The notes beneath the pieces were generated by a model, which did no database searches, had not been told where the DNA came from, and was given only the letters and a program-made list of their open reading frames with translations. A stretch of DNA of 64,000 nucleotides from Acridotheres tristis (Eukaryota > Chordata > Aves > Passeriformes > Sturnidae): the NCBI GenBank assembly GCA_037013685.1, contig CM072892.1:2232001-2296000 (forward strand), read 5' to 3'. A program made the translations under genes and the position numbers. Of the stretch, positions 25,581 through 37,256 are shown one piece after another (position 1 is the stretch's first letter; each line of letters begins with the position of its first letter).

Positions 25581-27321
25581 CCTCCCACTCCCAGCTCATC
25601 CAGGAATCCCATCCCAGCTCACCCAGCCACAATGGAATAGCACAGCATAACCTGCTGCACCAGGCAGGGGTCAGCTGGCAACCTGGCAGTGAAGCTGGGC
25701 AAGGCACCTGCCAGCCAGGGATGGAGCAAAGATCCTCCCTGGAGCTGCCTGGGGCTTGTCCTTCCCCATGTGACAGCCTGGCACCACGGCAGGAAATCAA
25801 TGGAGAGCCCAGGGCACAGATGGATGAGTGCTGGCTCATCTGGCCACAGCTCCAGGAGCACAGCAAGGCTCCAGCCCCAGCAAATGACCTCCCTGCCCCT
25901 CCATCTGTCACCTGTCCTGGGCAGGGCAGGGGGAAGGTGCAGCATCCACTGCCGGAGGGCAACGTTTAAAGAGAAAAAAAAAAAATTAAATAAAAATCTT
26001 ATATTCACATGTTTTAACTGCTGTGCTCCGGGGGAGGTGAGAAATCATCTCCGAGGTGAGAAACTTCGCCTAAGCTCTCGCTCTGATTCAGCAAGGTGTG
26101 GGCAGCACAGATCTCAGCAAAATGCCCCCTGAGCTCCTCATTTCCTGGGGAACAAAACGTCAGGATGGAAGAGGAGCTGGTGCAGGACGGATCCAGCACA
26201 GAGCCAGCCACGCCTGGGCTGTGTGGGTTTGGTGTGACAGCCTGACATGAGCCCCCACTGCTGCTCCCGGGGGGAACCAAGAGCTGCCCGGGGAGCAGGA
26301 ATGGCACAAGGAACACGGAGCTCCAAAAGGAGCAGCAAGGAAGGAGCACCAGGATAATCACAGGAGTTGTGACTGCTCCTTCAGACAGCAGGGCTTTGCC
26401 ATGGGAAGTTGAAGCTTGTTTTACACTTCTGCCCTGTGCCCTGCCCAAAAATGAGCGCTGAGTTGGCAGGGAATGGTGGCACCTGTCACAGAGCCAAGGG
26501 ACACGGGCCCTCACCCAGCACCTCGTTCATCCAGGCTGTGTGCACATCTCTCCCCACTTCAGCATCTCAGATGTCCCCAGGTGAGAGAGCATTTCAGCCA
26601 TGCCCTCCAATCTCTTCACTCTGAGTCTGAGCAAGGATGGAAGTGCTTTCCCAGGGAGGGAGGGAGGGAGGCATCACATCCCATGGTGTCCTTGATGGGA
26701 TTTCACCCAGCTCCTCCACATCGTTTTTTGGAAATTCCCAGCTCATCTCCACGTGTTCCAATTACGAATTCCCATCCTAATTGTTGCCGGGCTGGAGGAA
26801 GGGCACTGGTGCTAAACACACATTTCCTGGGAGAGGAAATTGTGCAATTATTTACCCAGGAGGACGAAGCAAATCCTTGACGGGGAGAACTGATCTCCAG
26901 CCCACCCCTTCCCTTTGCAGCATCCTCAGGGAAACGCTGCCAAAATTTGCCAAAATTCCCTCCCCTGCTGAAGAATAAACAGGCAGGGCTGCACCTGCCA
27001 GCATCTTCCCACTGCTCCAGCCTGGATCCCTGGGTGAGACAGCCCTGCCAGGAAGGGCACAGAGGCTCTGCCCCCAGAGCACAGCGTGTCTCCAAATCAA
27101 TAAATGGGCCTTGTTAGGAATAATCCATTTCAAAGCTTGACACAACCCCCCCTCTCCCAGCTTTCCATCCTCTGATAGAGAGACCACGGCACAGGATCAG
27201 GGAAAGCTGCTCTGAGGAGGGGGATCAAAACCAGAGCTCTGAGTTCGTCTCTGCAGACAGAAAGGTCCTTCCCAAGCTGGAATCCCACAGGCACAGCAAA
27301 GCCCCCAGGTCAGAGACCCTG

Positions 27322-27372
27322 GCAATCCCAGAATCCCAGGATTGTTTGGCTTGGAAGGGACCTTAAATCCCA
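27322..27372 (-). mobile_element. CR1 3' part, left half of an element split by an LTR
   Basis: The plus strand shows CAGAATCCCAGGATTGTTTG and GGAAGGGACCTTAAATCCCA, the complement of a CR1 tail, and then stops at the LTR boundary. The expected continuation is found at 27975. Confidence 0.75.
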
Positions 27373-27970
27373 TCTTGCTGGATCCCACAAACCTGAGAGT
27401 TTTGAGCTTTCTGTGCTGTCAGGCACTGCCCCCCTGCAGAACACTGCTTTGGAGCTGAGCCCTTGGACAAGGCTCCAAATTTGGGGGATGGAGTTAAAAT
27501 CACGGGTGTGCAGTGAAATAGAAGTGTGTGATTGCACATGGGGAAGGGTTTGGAATTTGGGGTTTTAGAATATAGTAAAAGATATGGGACAAGATGGAGG
27601 ATTTGGTGTGGTGTCTTATTTTATCTTCTTCCTTCTCCATGATTTCAGGTATTTTTGGCTGGACAGTCAGTGCTGCACTGCAGATCACAGGAGTTTGGTT
27701 ATTGGGTCAAAAGTATCAATAATATCGGTGTTAATTCTCTATTGGATTGTTCAGCTTTAAAACACCTTGTAACCAGCTGGATCCATCTCCATTTTGCTCA
27801 CTTTTAGCTGGAATCCATGAGTGTTACAGAACTCTCTGTACTTTAAATAAGATTTAATAAACAACAATGTCCGAACACGAGAAATTTGTCTCCTTTGTGT
27901 TTCAAATCCTGACTCTGAGTGAGGACAGAAGAAAATGAAGACAAGGCACTGATGATGTGGTGCAGTTACC
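27373..27970 (+). mobile_element. Dispersed repeat copy B, probable solo LTR nested in a CR1
   Basis: This copy matches copy A with only about two differences over 166 bases (27416-27581 against 10057-10222), then diverges more in its 3' half. A GATTTAATAAACAAC block lies near its end. It separates two collinear CR1 pieces, so it inserted into that CR1. Confidence 0.75.
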
Positions 27971-27974
27971 ACAT

Positions 27975-28065
27975 TTACACTCTGCCATGGGCAAGGACAC
28001 CTTCCCCTGCACCAGGCTGCTCCAAGCCCCATCCAACCTGGCCTGGAAAACTTCCAGGGAAAGGA
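27975..28065 (-). mobile_element. CR1, right half of the split element
   Basis: The plus strand resumes at CACTCTGCCATGGGCAAGGA and continues through CAGGCTGCTCCAAGCCCCAT to CCAACCTGGCC. This is where the CR1 order would continue from 27372. Confidence 0.75.
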
Positions 28066-28720
28066 AACAGGGAGAAGAAAAACAGTGAAGTTAACAGCAC
28101 CAGTGAATTAATACATCTTGACTCAAGGGTTATGTGGGAAAACAGAGGGATTTCACCAGAGCTGCAGGTGGAAAGCAGCTCCACAGCACAGGCAGCCAGG
28201 AATGAGGCTGTGGATGCTCTGTGCACCCTGGAGCTGAAGGCAAGGCCATAACCCATCATTAATTCACACACACATCCCAATCCTGCCACAGGCAACAGCA
28301 ACCAGAACAGAACTGACCATGCAAACCCAGACAGCAGCAAGGGGAAAAAAAAGGACAGAATTTAGTGCAAGGTTCTAAAGCCCAGAAAGAAAAGAATCAC
28401 TGGTTGAAAGATGCTCCAGGGTTGGTGATTAAATTAAAAGTAATTTAACTGATATTTCCCAGGTATTTTAACTTTACACCAAGCAGGAAGCAGCAGGCCC
28501 AGGGTGGGGCAGCCAGGCTGGGATGTCCACAGGAGCTTTCCTGGGATTTCCTGGAGGCATTGGAAGTCACAAATGTGATCTTCCACTCCAGTGGCTCCGT
28601 GCTGCTGCATCTGCTCCCATGGAGCTGAGCTCCCTTCAAATCCAACCCTGGTAATGGCAACTGTGGCTCCAGCACTCCAGGCAACATCCATGCAATGCCT
28701 TATTAACATCCAATTCCCAG

Positions 28721-28721
<1 letters not shown>

Positions 28722-28749
<28 letters not shown>
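28722..28749. repeat. Poly-T run
   Basis: A run of about 27 T, equal to poly-A on the TRIM9 transcript strand. No retrogene is recognisable beside it. Confidence 0.85.
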
Positions 28750-28752
<3 letters not shown>

Positions 28753-29999
28753 CCATCAACTCCTATAAGGTTAGTAAAGGGGAAAGGGTAATTAACACTG
28801 ATGGGAAATCCCTCATCTGCCAGATCCCTCCCAGGGCAATTTCTGCTGCTACAGAATTGAGCAGAGCTCCTATTAACACCCCTCTATTTCTGTGACAAGG
28901 GGCATTTAATGGCTAATTAAATACAAAAACGTGGCCCAAACCCCAGTCCATGCTGTGCCTTGGGTGTTTGAGGTTGGCATCACCCTCACAGTCACCCCTC
29001 TGCCCTCCCCTGCTGCTCAAGAAAATTTCAAACTGAGCCTGGGTTTTGTATTTTCTACCCAGAAATTCTGCACTGATCAGAGCCTCTGCTGAATTTTTCC
29101 AGCCACCTCCAGGTCAGGCTGTCCCCAAAGCTGCATCTAATTCTGAAGGCAAAAAATGAGCTGGTTCAGACTGCAAACAGAATTTTCCTTTCAGTAGGAA
29201 AGGTGAATTCTCTGACCTGCTGTTCTCAGCTCTGCTCTCCTTCCTGCATCCATCAGGGAGGTGCCACTGGGTGAGAGCTGGGCTTCATTTCTACTCATTT
29301 CTGTCTCCCTGATGAAGTTTAGTCCATTTCCTATTTATGACCACTTGATCTGGTCCTTATTTAAGATCCTGACCCACCCCTCAGTGGTGGTCCCAGACCC
29401 CAAACCATCCTCCTCTTTCCATGGATGGTCCATGGGGATTTGAGAAACTCACCCTGAGTGAGTTTTATTCCTCACAATAATTCCACACCAGGCTCTGCCT
29501 CTCCTTCCAGGACATCACCTGAGCCAGGGTCACCAGAGATTTATACCCCCAGCTCTCTCTGCCTTATGTGCTTGCTCTAAATAGAAATTTATCCAATTCA
29601 TCCCAGCAGGACAAAGCTGAATGAACACAGGGAATGAGCTGGCTTATTTGTAAGCCAATTTAACAGGTAAAATGCCTCGTCCCAAGAACAAACAAAACAA
29701 GGAACAAGGCTGACAGAAGAGCAGCTTTGGGGATTGTTATGTTTCAGCCAAGTTTTTCCTTAATTATTCTTTCATACAGCTGGGAAGAGCAATGCAATTT
29801 GAAGGCACTCTGAATTAAATGAATATGTGTGAGTAACACGAGTTAATTAAAGGCTGCTGGAAGCTCCTCCCAAGTTCAGGAAAGGGAAGGGGAATATCTC
29901 TCAGTGGTTATGTGCTGGATTGCTAGATTGCACAGCAGGACTCCAAAAAGGAATTTGTGGTCATATGGGAAGAGGTTGTGGCAAGAGGAGAAAACAGGA

Positions 30000-30345
30000 A
30001 AGACTTAGATGGGATATCGGGAAGGAATTCCTGGCTGTGAGGGTGGGGAGGCCCTGGAATTCCCAGAGAATGGAATGGAATTAGAATAGAATAGAATAGA
30101 ATAGAATAGAATAGAATAGAATAGAATAGAATAGAATAGAATAGAATAGAATAGAATAGAATAGAACAGAACTCCCAGAGCAGCTGTGGCTGCCCCTGGA
30201 TCCCTGGCAGTGTCCAAGGCCAGGTTGAACACTGGGGCTTGGAGCAGCCTGGGACAATGGGAGGTGTCCCTGCCCATGGAATGGGATGGGATGGGATGAT
30301 CCTGAAGATCTCTTCCACCCCAAACCACTCTGGGATTCTGTGACA
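30000..30345 (+). mobile_element. CR1 LINE interrupted by a microsatellite
   Basis: The order is TTAGATGGGATATCGGGAAG, GGAATTCCTGGCTGTGAGGG, then the (AATAG)n tract, then CTCCCAGAGCAGCTGTGGCT and the tail CAAACCACTCTGGGATTCTG. The parts on either side are collinear with other CR1 copies, so the microsatellite expanded within the element. Confidence 0.88.
30083..30165. repeat. (AATAG)n microsatellite inside a CR1
   Basis: About 16 AATAG pentamers sit at the point where other CR1 copies read GGAATAGAATTCCCAGAG, which already holds a GAATAGAAT seed. Confidence 0.93.
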
Positions 30346-31061
30346 CCAAACAAAGTTTTCCCTTTAAAAGCTGTCTTGGTGTAGGGCAAATCTGGGAGAA
30401 AACCTTTGAATGTGGTTCTTTTAGGAAACAGATTTAAGCAGTTTTTTCCTTAGCTGGTTTGGGGAAATTATTTTTCATCATAAAGTCACCCCAAGACAAA
30501 AGCCTAAACTTTGAGGTGCTGGATTATTTAGAAGAGCAGGAATGAGCAATGCAGAGTAGCCCCAAATCCTCCTGAGAGGTTTTCCATTTTCCCACTAAAA
30601 ATCCACCCTGCAGCAATGCCAGCTCTTCGAAAGCATCCTGTGAAACCTGCTTAATAAACAGCAAAGCCTTTCCTCACTCTCAAATAATTTATTTAACACC
30701 AGGCACAATGTTTGCTCTGCTTCCTAATTCTCCTGTTCCTCCAGGCTAGGGATGTGGTGACAGGGGAATCTCTGGGTGTGGATGCTGCTGAAATTTCCTT
30801 GAGAGAGAAACAAGAATCAGTCCCTGGGTTAATTTCCCCCCATCTCAGCTGGGTGCCCCAAATCTTGCAGGATCCAGCCAGGGGGGTCCTTCATTCATCA
30901 AGTGGCCAAGAGAAGAAAAAAAAAAAAAGATGTGAGAGAATGGGAAAGGTTGGGTATTTACAGAGTGCATTGTGGATGAAGATTGACCCCACCAGAGGGG
31001 AGGGCCTGGGCCAGATGGTGCCACACAGCACAGCTCTGTCAGATTCTGTATTTTTGTATAT

Positions 31062-31270
31062 CCACACAAATCATGGATTGGTTTGGGCTCAAAGGAACCT
31101 CAAAGACCATCTCATCCCACCCCCTGCCATGGCAGGGACATCTTCCACTATCCCAGTTTGCTCCAACCCCATCCAGCCTGGCCTTGGACACTTCCAGCTT
31201 CTCTGGCCACCCACCCTCACAGGGAAGAATTTTTATTTTTTCCTCCTATTTAATCTAAACTTCCCACTGC
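31062..31270 (-). mobile_element. CR1 LINE, short copy
   Basis: The plus strand reads ATCATGGATTGGTTTGGGCT, CCCCTGCCATGGCAGGGACA and TCACAGGGAAGAATTTTTAT. The CAGGGATCCAGGGGCAGCC block is deleted and replaced by TTCTCTGGCC. Confidence 0.8.
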
Positions 31271-31559
31271 AATGAATAAGAGCTGCAGTGATTTATACTC
31301 ACTCTGAGACCACCCTGGGCCCATTTCCATCTGCAGATAACTCAGGGGTCACCTCCTGCCTCCTGGGCTCCAAGAACCCCTGGGAGAACTCGCTGTACCA
31401 CATTACCTTTGATTAACAGGGGATCTGGGGTCGCTCCTTATTCCATTAAGTGCAGTGAGTGCAAAGCAAAGAGCCACCTGACAGAAAGCTTTTATCCAAA
31501 TAAATTTACAGGGGAAGGCAGCATCACCTCTGGACCCTGGGCAGGCACAGGCTGGTTTG

Positions 31560-31900
31560 AATCACAGGATCACTTAAGGCTGGAAAAGACTTTTAAAACA
31601 TGAAGTCCCCGTGTCCCCAAGTTCCACACCCAGCTTTTAAATCCCTCCAGGGATGGGAAATCCAGAACTCCCCTGGGAAGATTTTTCCAATGCCTAACTA
31701 CCCTTTCCATGAAGAAATTCTCCTAAAATCCAATTTAAACTTACCCTGGTCCAGCCTGAGGCCGTTCCCTCTCCTCCTGTCCCTGTTCCCTGTTCCCAGA
31801 TCCCAAATCCCCCCGGCTGTCCCCTCCTGGCAGGGAGTTGTGCAGAGCCACAAGGGCCCCCCTGAGCCTCCTTTTCTCCAGGCTGAGCCCCTTCCCAGCT
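31560..31900 (-). mobile_element. CR1 LINE fragment, older type
   Basis: It has the same architecture as the copy at 8620-9000. Its 3' half is about as diverged as expected for old copies, but 31755-31900 is almost identical to 8855-9000 (I see one difference). Confidence 0.8.
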
Positions 31901-32126
31901 CCCTCAGGAATTCTCCATTCCCTTCCCAGCTCCCTCAGGAATTCTCCATTCCCTTCCCATCTCCCTCAGGAATTCTCCATTCCATTCCCAGCTCCCTCAG
32001 GAATTCTCCATTCCCTTCCCATCTCCCTCAGGAATTCTCCATTCCCCTTCCCAGCTCCCTCAGGAATTCTCCATTCCATTCCCAGCTCCCTCAGGAATTC
32101 TCCATTCCATTCCCAGCTCCCCCAGC
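31897..32126. repeat. 31-bp tandem array, 7 units, second copy
   Basis: AATTCTCC recurs at 31909, 31940, 31971, 32002 and 32033, then at 32065 and 32096 after a one-base insertion. The unit is the same as at 9000-9226, with the same copy number and the same position in the CR1. Confidence 0.92.
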
Positions 32127-32726
32127 CTCTCCTCACCAGATTTTTCCTCCAGATCCTGACATTTCTTTGCTTTTTCTGACTTCAAAGCCTCTCAGCCTGT
32201 TTGGCACCCTCTGGATTTGGCCCTAGAGGAAAGGAGGAGGTGGGGAGGCTGTTGGGCATAGCTGGAGAAGGAAAGGATGGATCCTGCTGCTGAAGATGAA
32301 AAAAGGCTGGAAAATGGGATTCAGGAAGGTCATCACACCAAGGCTTGGGAAACATTAAGGATTCTCACGGCTTCTCTTTAGACAGCAAATATTTTACTTT
32401 GCAAATGCAAACAGATCTTGGTCCTACAGCAACTCCTTGGATACTTCCCCAAGCGCTGTGGGCTGCAGGAATTCCCATGGACACATTCCCAGTGTCCCAA
32501 TCTCCCCTCAAAAGTTCCTCTGGCAGCCAACACAGAGCCCTGGCCAAGTGAGCCAAGGGAAAATCCTCTCTGCTCATCCCTGTCTTGGCTCTGGTGTCCC
32601 CTGGGCACAAACTGAGGGGCCCTTGCAGTTTTTCCCATCCCTGGTTCTCCCCATATGACCAAACCAGCTGGAATAAAGTCCCATTTATAGTGGGATAATA
32701 ATCCCATATATAGCTAGATATAAAAC

Positions 32727-32874
32727 ATATAGATATAGATATAGATATATACAGATATATAGATATATAGATATATAGATATCGATATAGATATAGATAT
32801 AGATATAGATATAGATATAGATATAGATATAGATAGAGATATAGATAGAGATATAGATATAGATAGAGATATAG
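32727..32874. repeat. (ATATAG)n microsatellite
   Basis: Imperfect hexamers of ATATAG and GATATA run for 150 bases, with AGAG variants toward the right end. Confidence 0.9.
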
Positions 32875-33011
32875 AAAATAAAAGTCCCATATATAGTGGA
32901 ATGAAGTGTGTGATTTTTGGTTATAAATAGGAATCACCTGCATCCCTCATTCCATCTGTGCTGGGACAGCAGGAGCTGAGCTCCAGGTGACACCTGAATG
33001 ATCCTGCTGAC

Positions 33012-33574
33012 CATCACTGCTGATCCCACATCACTGCTGATCCCACACCACTGCTGATCCCAAATCACTGCTGATCCCACATCACTGCTGATCCCACACC
33101 ACTGCTGATCCCACATCATCACTGCTGATCCCAAATCACTGCTGATCCCACATCACTGCTGATCCCACACCACTGCTGATCCCACATCATCACTGCTGAT
33201 CCCACACCACTGATCCCACATCATCACTGCTGATCCCAAATCACTGCTGATCCCACACCACTGCTGATCCCACATCATCACTGCTGATCCCACATCATCA
33301 CTGCTGATCCCACATCATCACTGCTGATCCCACACCACTGATCCCACATCATCACTGCTGATCCCACATCATCACTGCTGATCCCACACCACTGCTGATC
33401 CCACATCATCACTGCTGATCCCACACCACTGCTGATCCCACATCATCACTGCTGATCCCACATCATCACTGCTGATCCCACACCACTGCTGATCCCACAT
33501 CATCACTGCTGATCCCACATCATCACTGCTGATCCCACACCACTGCTGATCCCACATCACTGCTGATCCCACAC
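33012..33574. repeat. 17/20-bp minisatellite
   Basis: About thirty units are built on CTGCTGATCCCACATCA (17 bp), with a 20-bp form carrying an extra ATC, plus CACACCA and CAAATCA variants. The forms recur in a loose higher-order pattern. The start is less regular than the end. Confidence 0.93.
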
Positions 33575-33804
33575 GGTGTGGGATGGAAATTCCCAGGGCT
33601 GGGCTGGCATCTGCAGGGATTTGCAATCTGAGGACAGTTCATGTCTTCAGCCTGGGCAATCCCGTGCCAGGCAGTTAAATTAAAATGGAGAGCACTGTTT
33701 TCCTTCCACTGAAGTCAGGATTTGTTTCTGCTTCTCTCCAAGAGGATCTGGACATGCTGCCTGACCTCCTCAAGGAGAGAGTGGCTCCAACTCAGAGTCT
33801 TGCT

Positions 33805-33950
33805 TTAGAATCTTGGAATCATTTAGAGTTGGAAAAACCCTTTAAAATCACTGAGTCCAACCTTTCCCTCAAGGCACCACCGATCCATGTCCCCAAGTGC
33901 CACATCCACACAGCTTTTAAACCCCTCCAGGGATGGGGACTCCCCCTCAC
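33805..33950 (-). mobile_element. CR1 LINE fragment, older type
   Basis: The plus strand shows ATTTAGAGTTGGAAAAACCC, then AAGTGCCACATCCACACAGC, then AACCCCTCCAGGGATGGGGA. It ends near 33950 without the later CR1 blocks. Confidence 0.72.
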
Positions 33951-34563
33951 TCCTCACTGGACCTGTGCTCCAGAGCTTTCCCCAGCTCTGCTGCCCTTCC
34001 CTGGATGCAGAAAACAAAAAGAATGTGGATGAGAGTGGAGAGAAGAGGCAAAGCCCCACAATCCCAGCCCAAAGCAGAGGGAAGCTTCTTCCTGCACAGC
34101 CCAAAACCAGCAGAAGATTTTCACCATGGCACTCCTGACCTCTCCAGCTTCTTTTTAGTGCATGGCAAATCCAGGCTCACCTTTGCTGCACTTGGGATGT
34201 GCATGGCAAAGACAAAAGCAGCCTCCTGCAGGTGTGTCCCACCCCCAGGGAGGTGTCCAGCCACGAGGTGACAAATGCCAGGGACTCAAGAGCAGAGTCA
34301 GGAACAAAAATGATGGGTAACAACTCAGTATTTGAGAGACAGGCAGGAACAACTGCTCTGCATCCCTGACTCTCCACTTCCCAACCCAGAACACTTTCAG
34401 ACCTGCTTAAAATCTGCTACCAGAATCCAGACTTTTTAAACCTGTGCCAGCAACAGCAAAATGATTTAAAGACCGAGTTTGATTAACTGGCTGGGATTTC
34501 AGGGCTGAGGGAGACAGCAGAGCCCCTGGAGATCCCTCCCAGTGTGTATTTGTACACACACAG

Positions 34564-34817
34564 ATCCATCCATCCATCCATCCATCCATCCATCCATCCA
34601 TCCATCATCCATCCATCCATCCATCCATCCATCCATCCATCATCCATCATCCATCCATCATCCATCATCCATCCATCCATCCATCCATCATCCACCCATC
34701 CATCCATCCATCCATCCATCCATCATCCATCCATCCATCCATCATCCATCATCCATCCATCCATCCATCATCCACCCATCCATCCATCCATCCATCCATC
34801 CATCATCCATCCATCCA
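34564..34817. repeat. (CATC)n microsatellite with phase breaks
   Basis: CATC tetramers run for 250 bases, broken by extra CAT triplets that shift the phase and by a few CACC variants. A block of about 75 bases near 34690-34760 seems duplicated at 34765-34817, suggesting a larger duplication inside the array. Confidence 0.93.
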
Positions 34818-35444
34818 AACACATCACCAAGCTGCTGAGCCTGCACTCTCCACACACTTCCAGCAGAAGACAAGAGGGACTTGGATGTGTGAGGAATAAA
34901 TGATTCAGCTCCATCTTGTGCTCCTGCTTCTGGCATGCCAAGCAGCATTCCAGCTTGTCAGGATAAAAAAACCCAGACAGCTGCAATATCTGTGCAAAAC
35001 TGGGACAATTCAGGTTAAAAACCCATTTCCCTCTACGTTTCTCTGAATATTTACCCCTGCTCTCAACAACTGAAAGGAAGACAGGGAGAGTGAGGATTTG
35101 CACAATCTGTGAAATCCCAGCTCCCTGAATGACAATTGATTGTGCCTCAGCACAGATTATTTTAAATGATCAGCTGGGAGAACCTCAAGGGGGAAAAAGG
35201 GAAAATTGGGGCAGCTCCCAAAGAGGGCTGGGAAAATCCCCTTTGGATTTGGTTCCAAGGGGAGCAGGCTGCATTTACCAGGGATTGATTGCCCTGAGCC
35301 TGGCAATCACCTACTGAGGAGTGAACGCTGCTGCTATCAGGAACAACAGCTCAGCCTGTGGGGACAATCACAGCCTCCCTGGGTCAGGAGGGAAGAGCAT
35401 CCCAAAGAATATTCACACCAGGAGGTGCTGGAATGGTGCAAGAA

Positions 35445-35705
35445 AATTCAGGAGCTGGCTGATGGGTGTAAACTAAAAGAGGGTCGATTTAGATGGGATA
35501 TTGGGAAGGAATTCCTGGCTGGGAGGGTGGGGAGGCCCTGGCACAGGGTGCCCGGATTTGCTGTGGCTGCCCCTGGATCCCTGGAAGTGTCCAAGGCCAG
35601 GCTGGACAGGTCAGTGGGATATTGGAAAGTGTCCCTGCCCACGGCAGGAATGGGACTGGATGGGTTTTAAGGTCCCTTCCAACCCAAACCATTCCATAAT
35701 TCCCT
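35445..35705 (+). mobile_element. CR1 LINE, about 260 bp
   Basis: It begins near CAGGAGCTGGCTGATGGGTG and includes GATGGGATATTGGGAAGGAA, CTGGCACAGGGTGCCCGGAT and the tail CCAACCCAAACCATTCCATA. GGATTTGCTGTGG replaces the usual AGAGAAGCTGTGG. Confidence 0.85.
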
Positions 35706-36339
35706 CCTGTGAGCTGTAGGTATCATTACACTGCTCATCACACAGAAGAAATCAGGCAAAAAGGGACAATCACTCTTTCAGCAAATCCCACTGCCAAGGG
35801 CCTGTGCTCTCAAAAAAATGACATCACCAGACATTTTTGCAAGAGGATCACCACACCAATCCACAGGTGGTTTGGTACCTAATGCCTGGTCCCAATCAGG
35901 ATCAAGCCTGGAAATTGTGGGTATTGATTTTTTTTAAATTTCATTTTTTATTTATTTTTTTGTGTGCAAAAAATTCAAGGTAAATAACTTTGTCCCCTGA
36001 TTTTGCTGGATGGCATCTCAAGGAGCAATCTGAGCTCTGGCCCTGAAATCACTTTTTCAGTTACTCTTTAACACCACATTTAACTCCACAGACTCTTCCC
36101 CTCCCTAAAAAGCAAACTAACACCAGGTAACACCAGTGAACCCCTGCAGAAATACAATCCTCTCAAGGCAGATGAGACTTCACTGTCCAATTTCCAAAAC
36201 TCCCAGAGCAACTGCATGAAATTCATAATTTGAAATAATGTTACAGCTCCACATCTGTCAGCTACATCAATGAAACAGCGCCTGGCTAAAGCTCTCCCCT
36301 GGGAAAAGGGATTTGGAAGGAAAAGCTAAAGCTCATTTT

Positions 36340-36480
36340 ATTCCAACCCCACTGCCATCACCTTCCACTAGTCCAGGCTGCTCCAAGCCCTTTCCAACCT
36401 GGCCTGAGCCAAGTTCTCCCTCACTTTCAGGTGGAATTCTCTGTGTTCCAAACTCTGCCTGTTGCTTCTCATCACAAGAG
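36340..36480 (-). mobile_element. Old CR1 relic
   Basis: Only CACCTTCCACTAGTCCAGGC, TGCTCCAAGCCC and CCAACCTGGCC are clear. The flanks are too eroded to place ends. Confidence 0.5.
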
Positions 36481-37203
36481 CCTGGCTCCATCCTGTGCCT
36501 CCCTGTGCTCAGGTCCCCAGTTTTCTGTGCCATCCTGATCCCGGGCATCCCACACCAGCTGGATGTTCCTGCTGGCTGCAAGCAACTCTGGGATCAGTGA
36601 CTGCACCCCATGGATAGGGACAAGGGCAGCAAACTGCTCTGGCACATCTCTGAAAATCCAGAGAGGAGTTCTTCCTGCTCCCAGCAAAAGGGGGTCAGGA
36701 AAAGTCCCCTCAACAGCAACAAGCATCACCAAACCCTGCTCCCCACAGCATAACGTGGTTACCCCATTTTGGGGCATCGTGACAAGTGACAGCTTGTCCC
36801 TGCATGCACCCACTGACCCAATTCGGGGTGCAGAACTCCAGCCCAGAGCTCTGCACCCTGCACGGACCACATGCAGCCACACAACCTGCCAGAGCATCCC
36901 GAGATATTCCTGCAAGGCAATCCAGCCCACTGGGAGGTCACATTCCCTGTCACAGGTCCCCCCCACCTGCTCCAGTTTGTTGGAGTGGGGGCCAATTATG
37001 CCGATGTTCATCCGCGGAATGACGCCCATGCCCTGTGCCCTGTCCTCCCGTGTCCCAGTCACTTCTGCCCCAGTTCCTGCGGCCGCTGGGGCGAGCAGGG
37101 AGGTGGGCAGGAGGAGGAGGGCAGGAGGAGGAGGAGGAGGAGGAGGAGGGATGGAGCTGGAGCTAATGATGGCCACAAGCGCTGGGACCCTCTCCTCCAG
37201 CAC
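36480..37203. other. Unexplained segment open on both strands, 5' end of TRIM9 intron 1
   Basis: A 243-codon open frame runs on the minus strand (37203-36472) and overlaps a 332-codon open frame on the plus strand that continues to 37561. The core 36550-37060 is not extremely GC-rich, so mutual openness over about 500 bases is less expected than in the CpG island. The minus frame reads through motifs such as IGIIGPHSNKLEQVGG, which look protein-like, but I recognise no family. It could be an eroded mobile-element segment, an alternative TRIM9 exon, or chance. No function is assigned. Confidence 0.35.
37108..37150. repeat. (AGG)n tract near the exon 1 donor
   Basis: About fourteen AGG triplets with one GGC break lie on the plus strand, 500 bases into intron 1. 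The TRIM9 transcript carries (CCU)n here. Confidence 0.9.
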
Positions 37204-37256
37204 GGAGCGAGCTGATCAGTATTCAGCGACAGGCTCCAGGCTGCCCGCTGCCATCC

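Noticed and set aside
28722..28749. Poly-A tail of a processed pseudogene
   Set aside because: No coding remnant or target-site duplication is visible beside the run.
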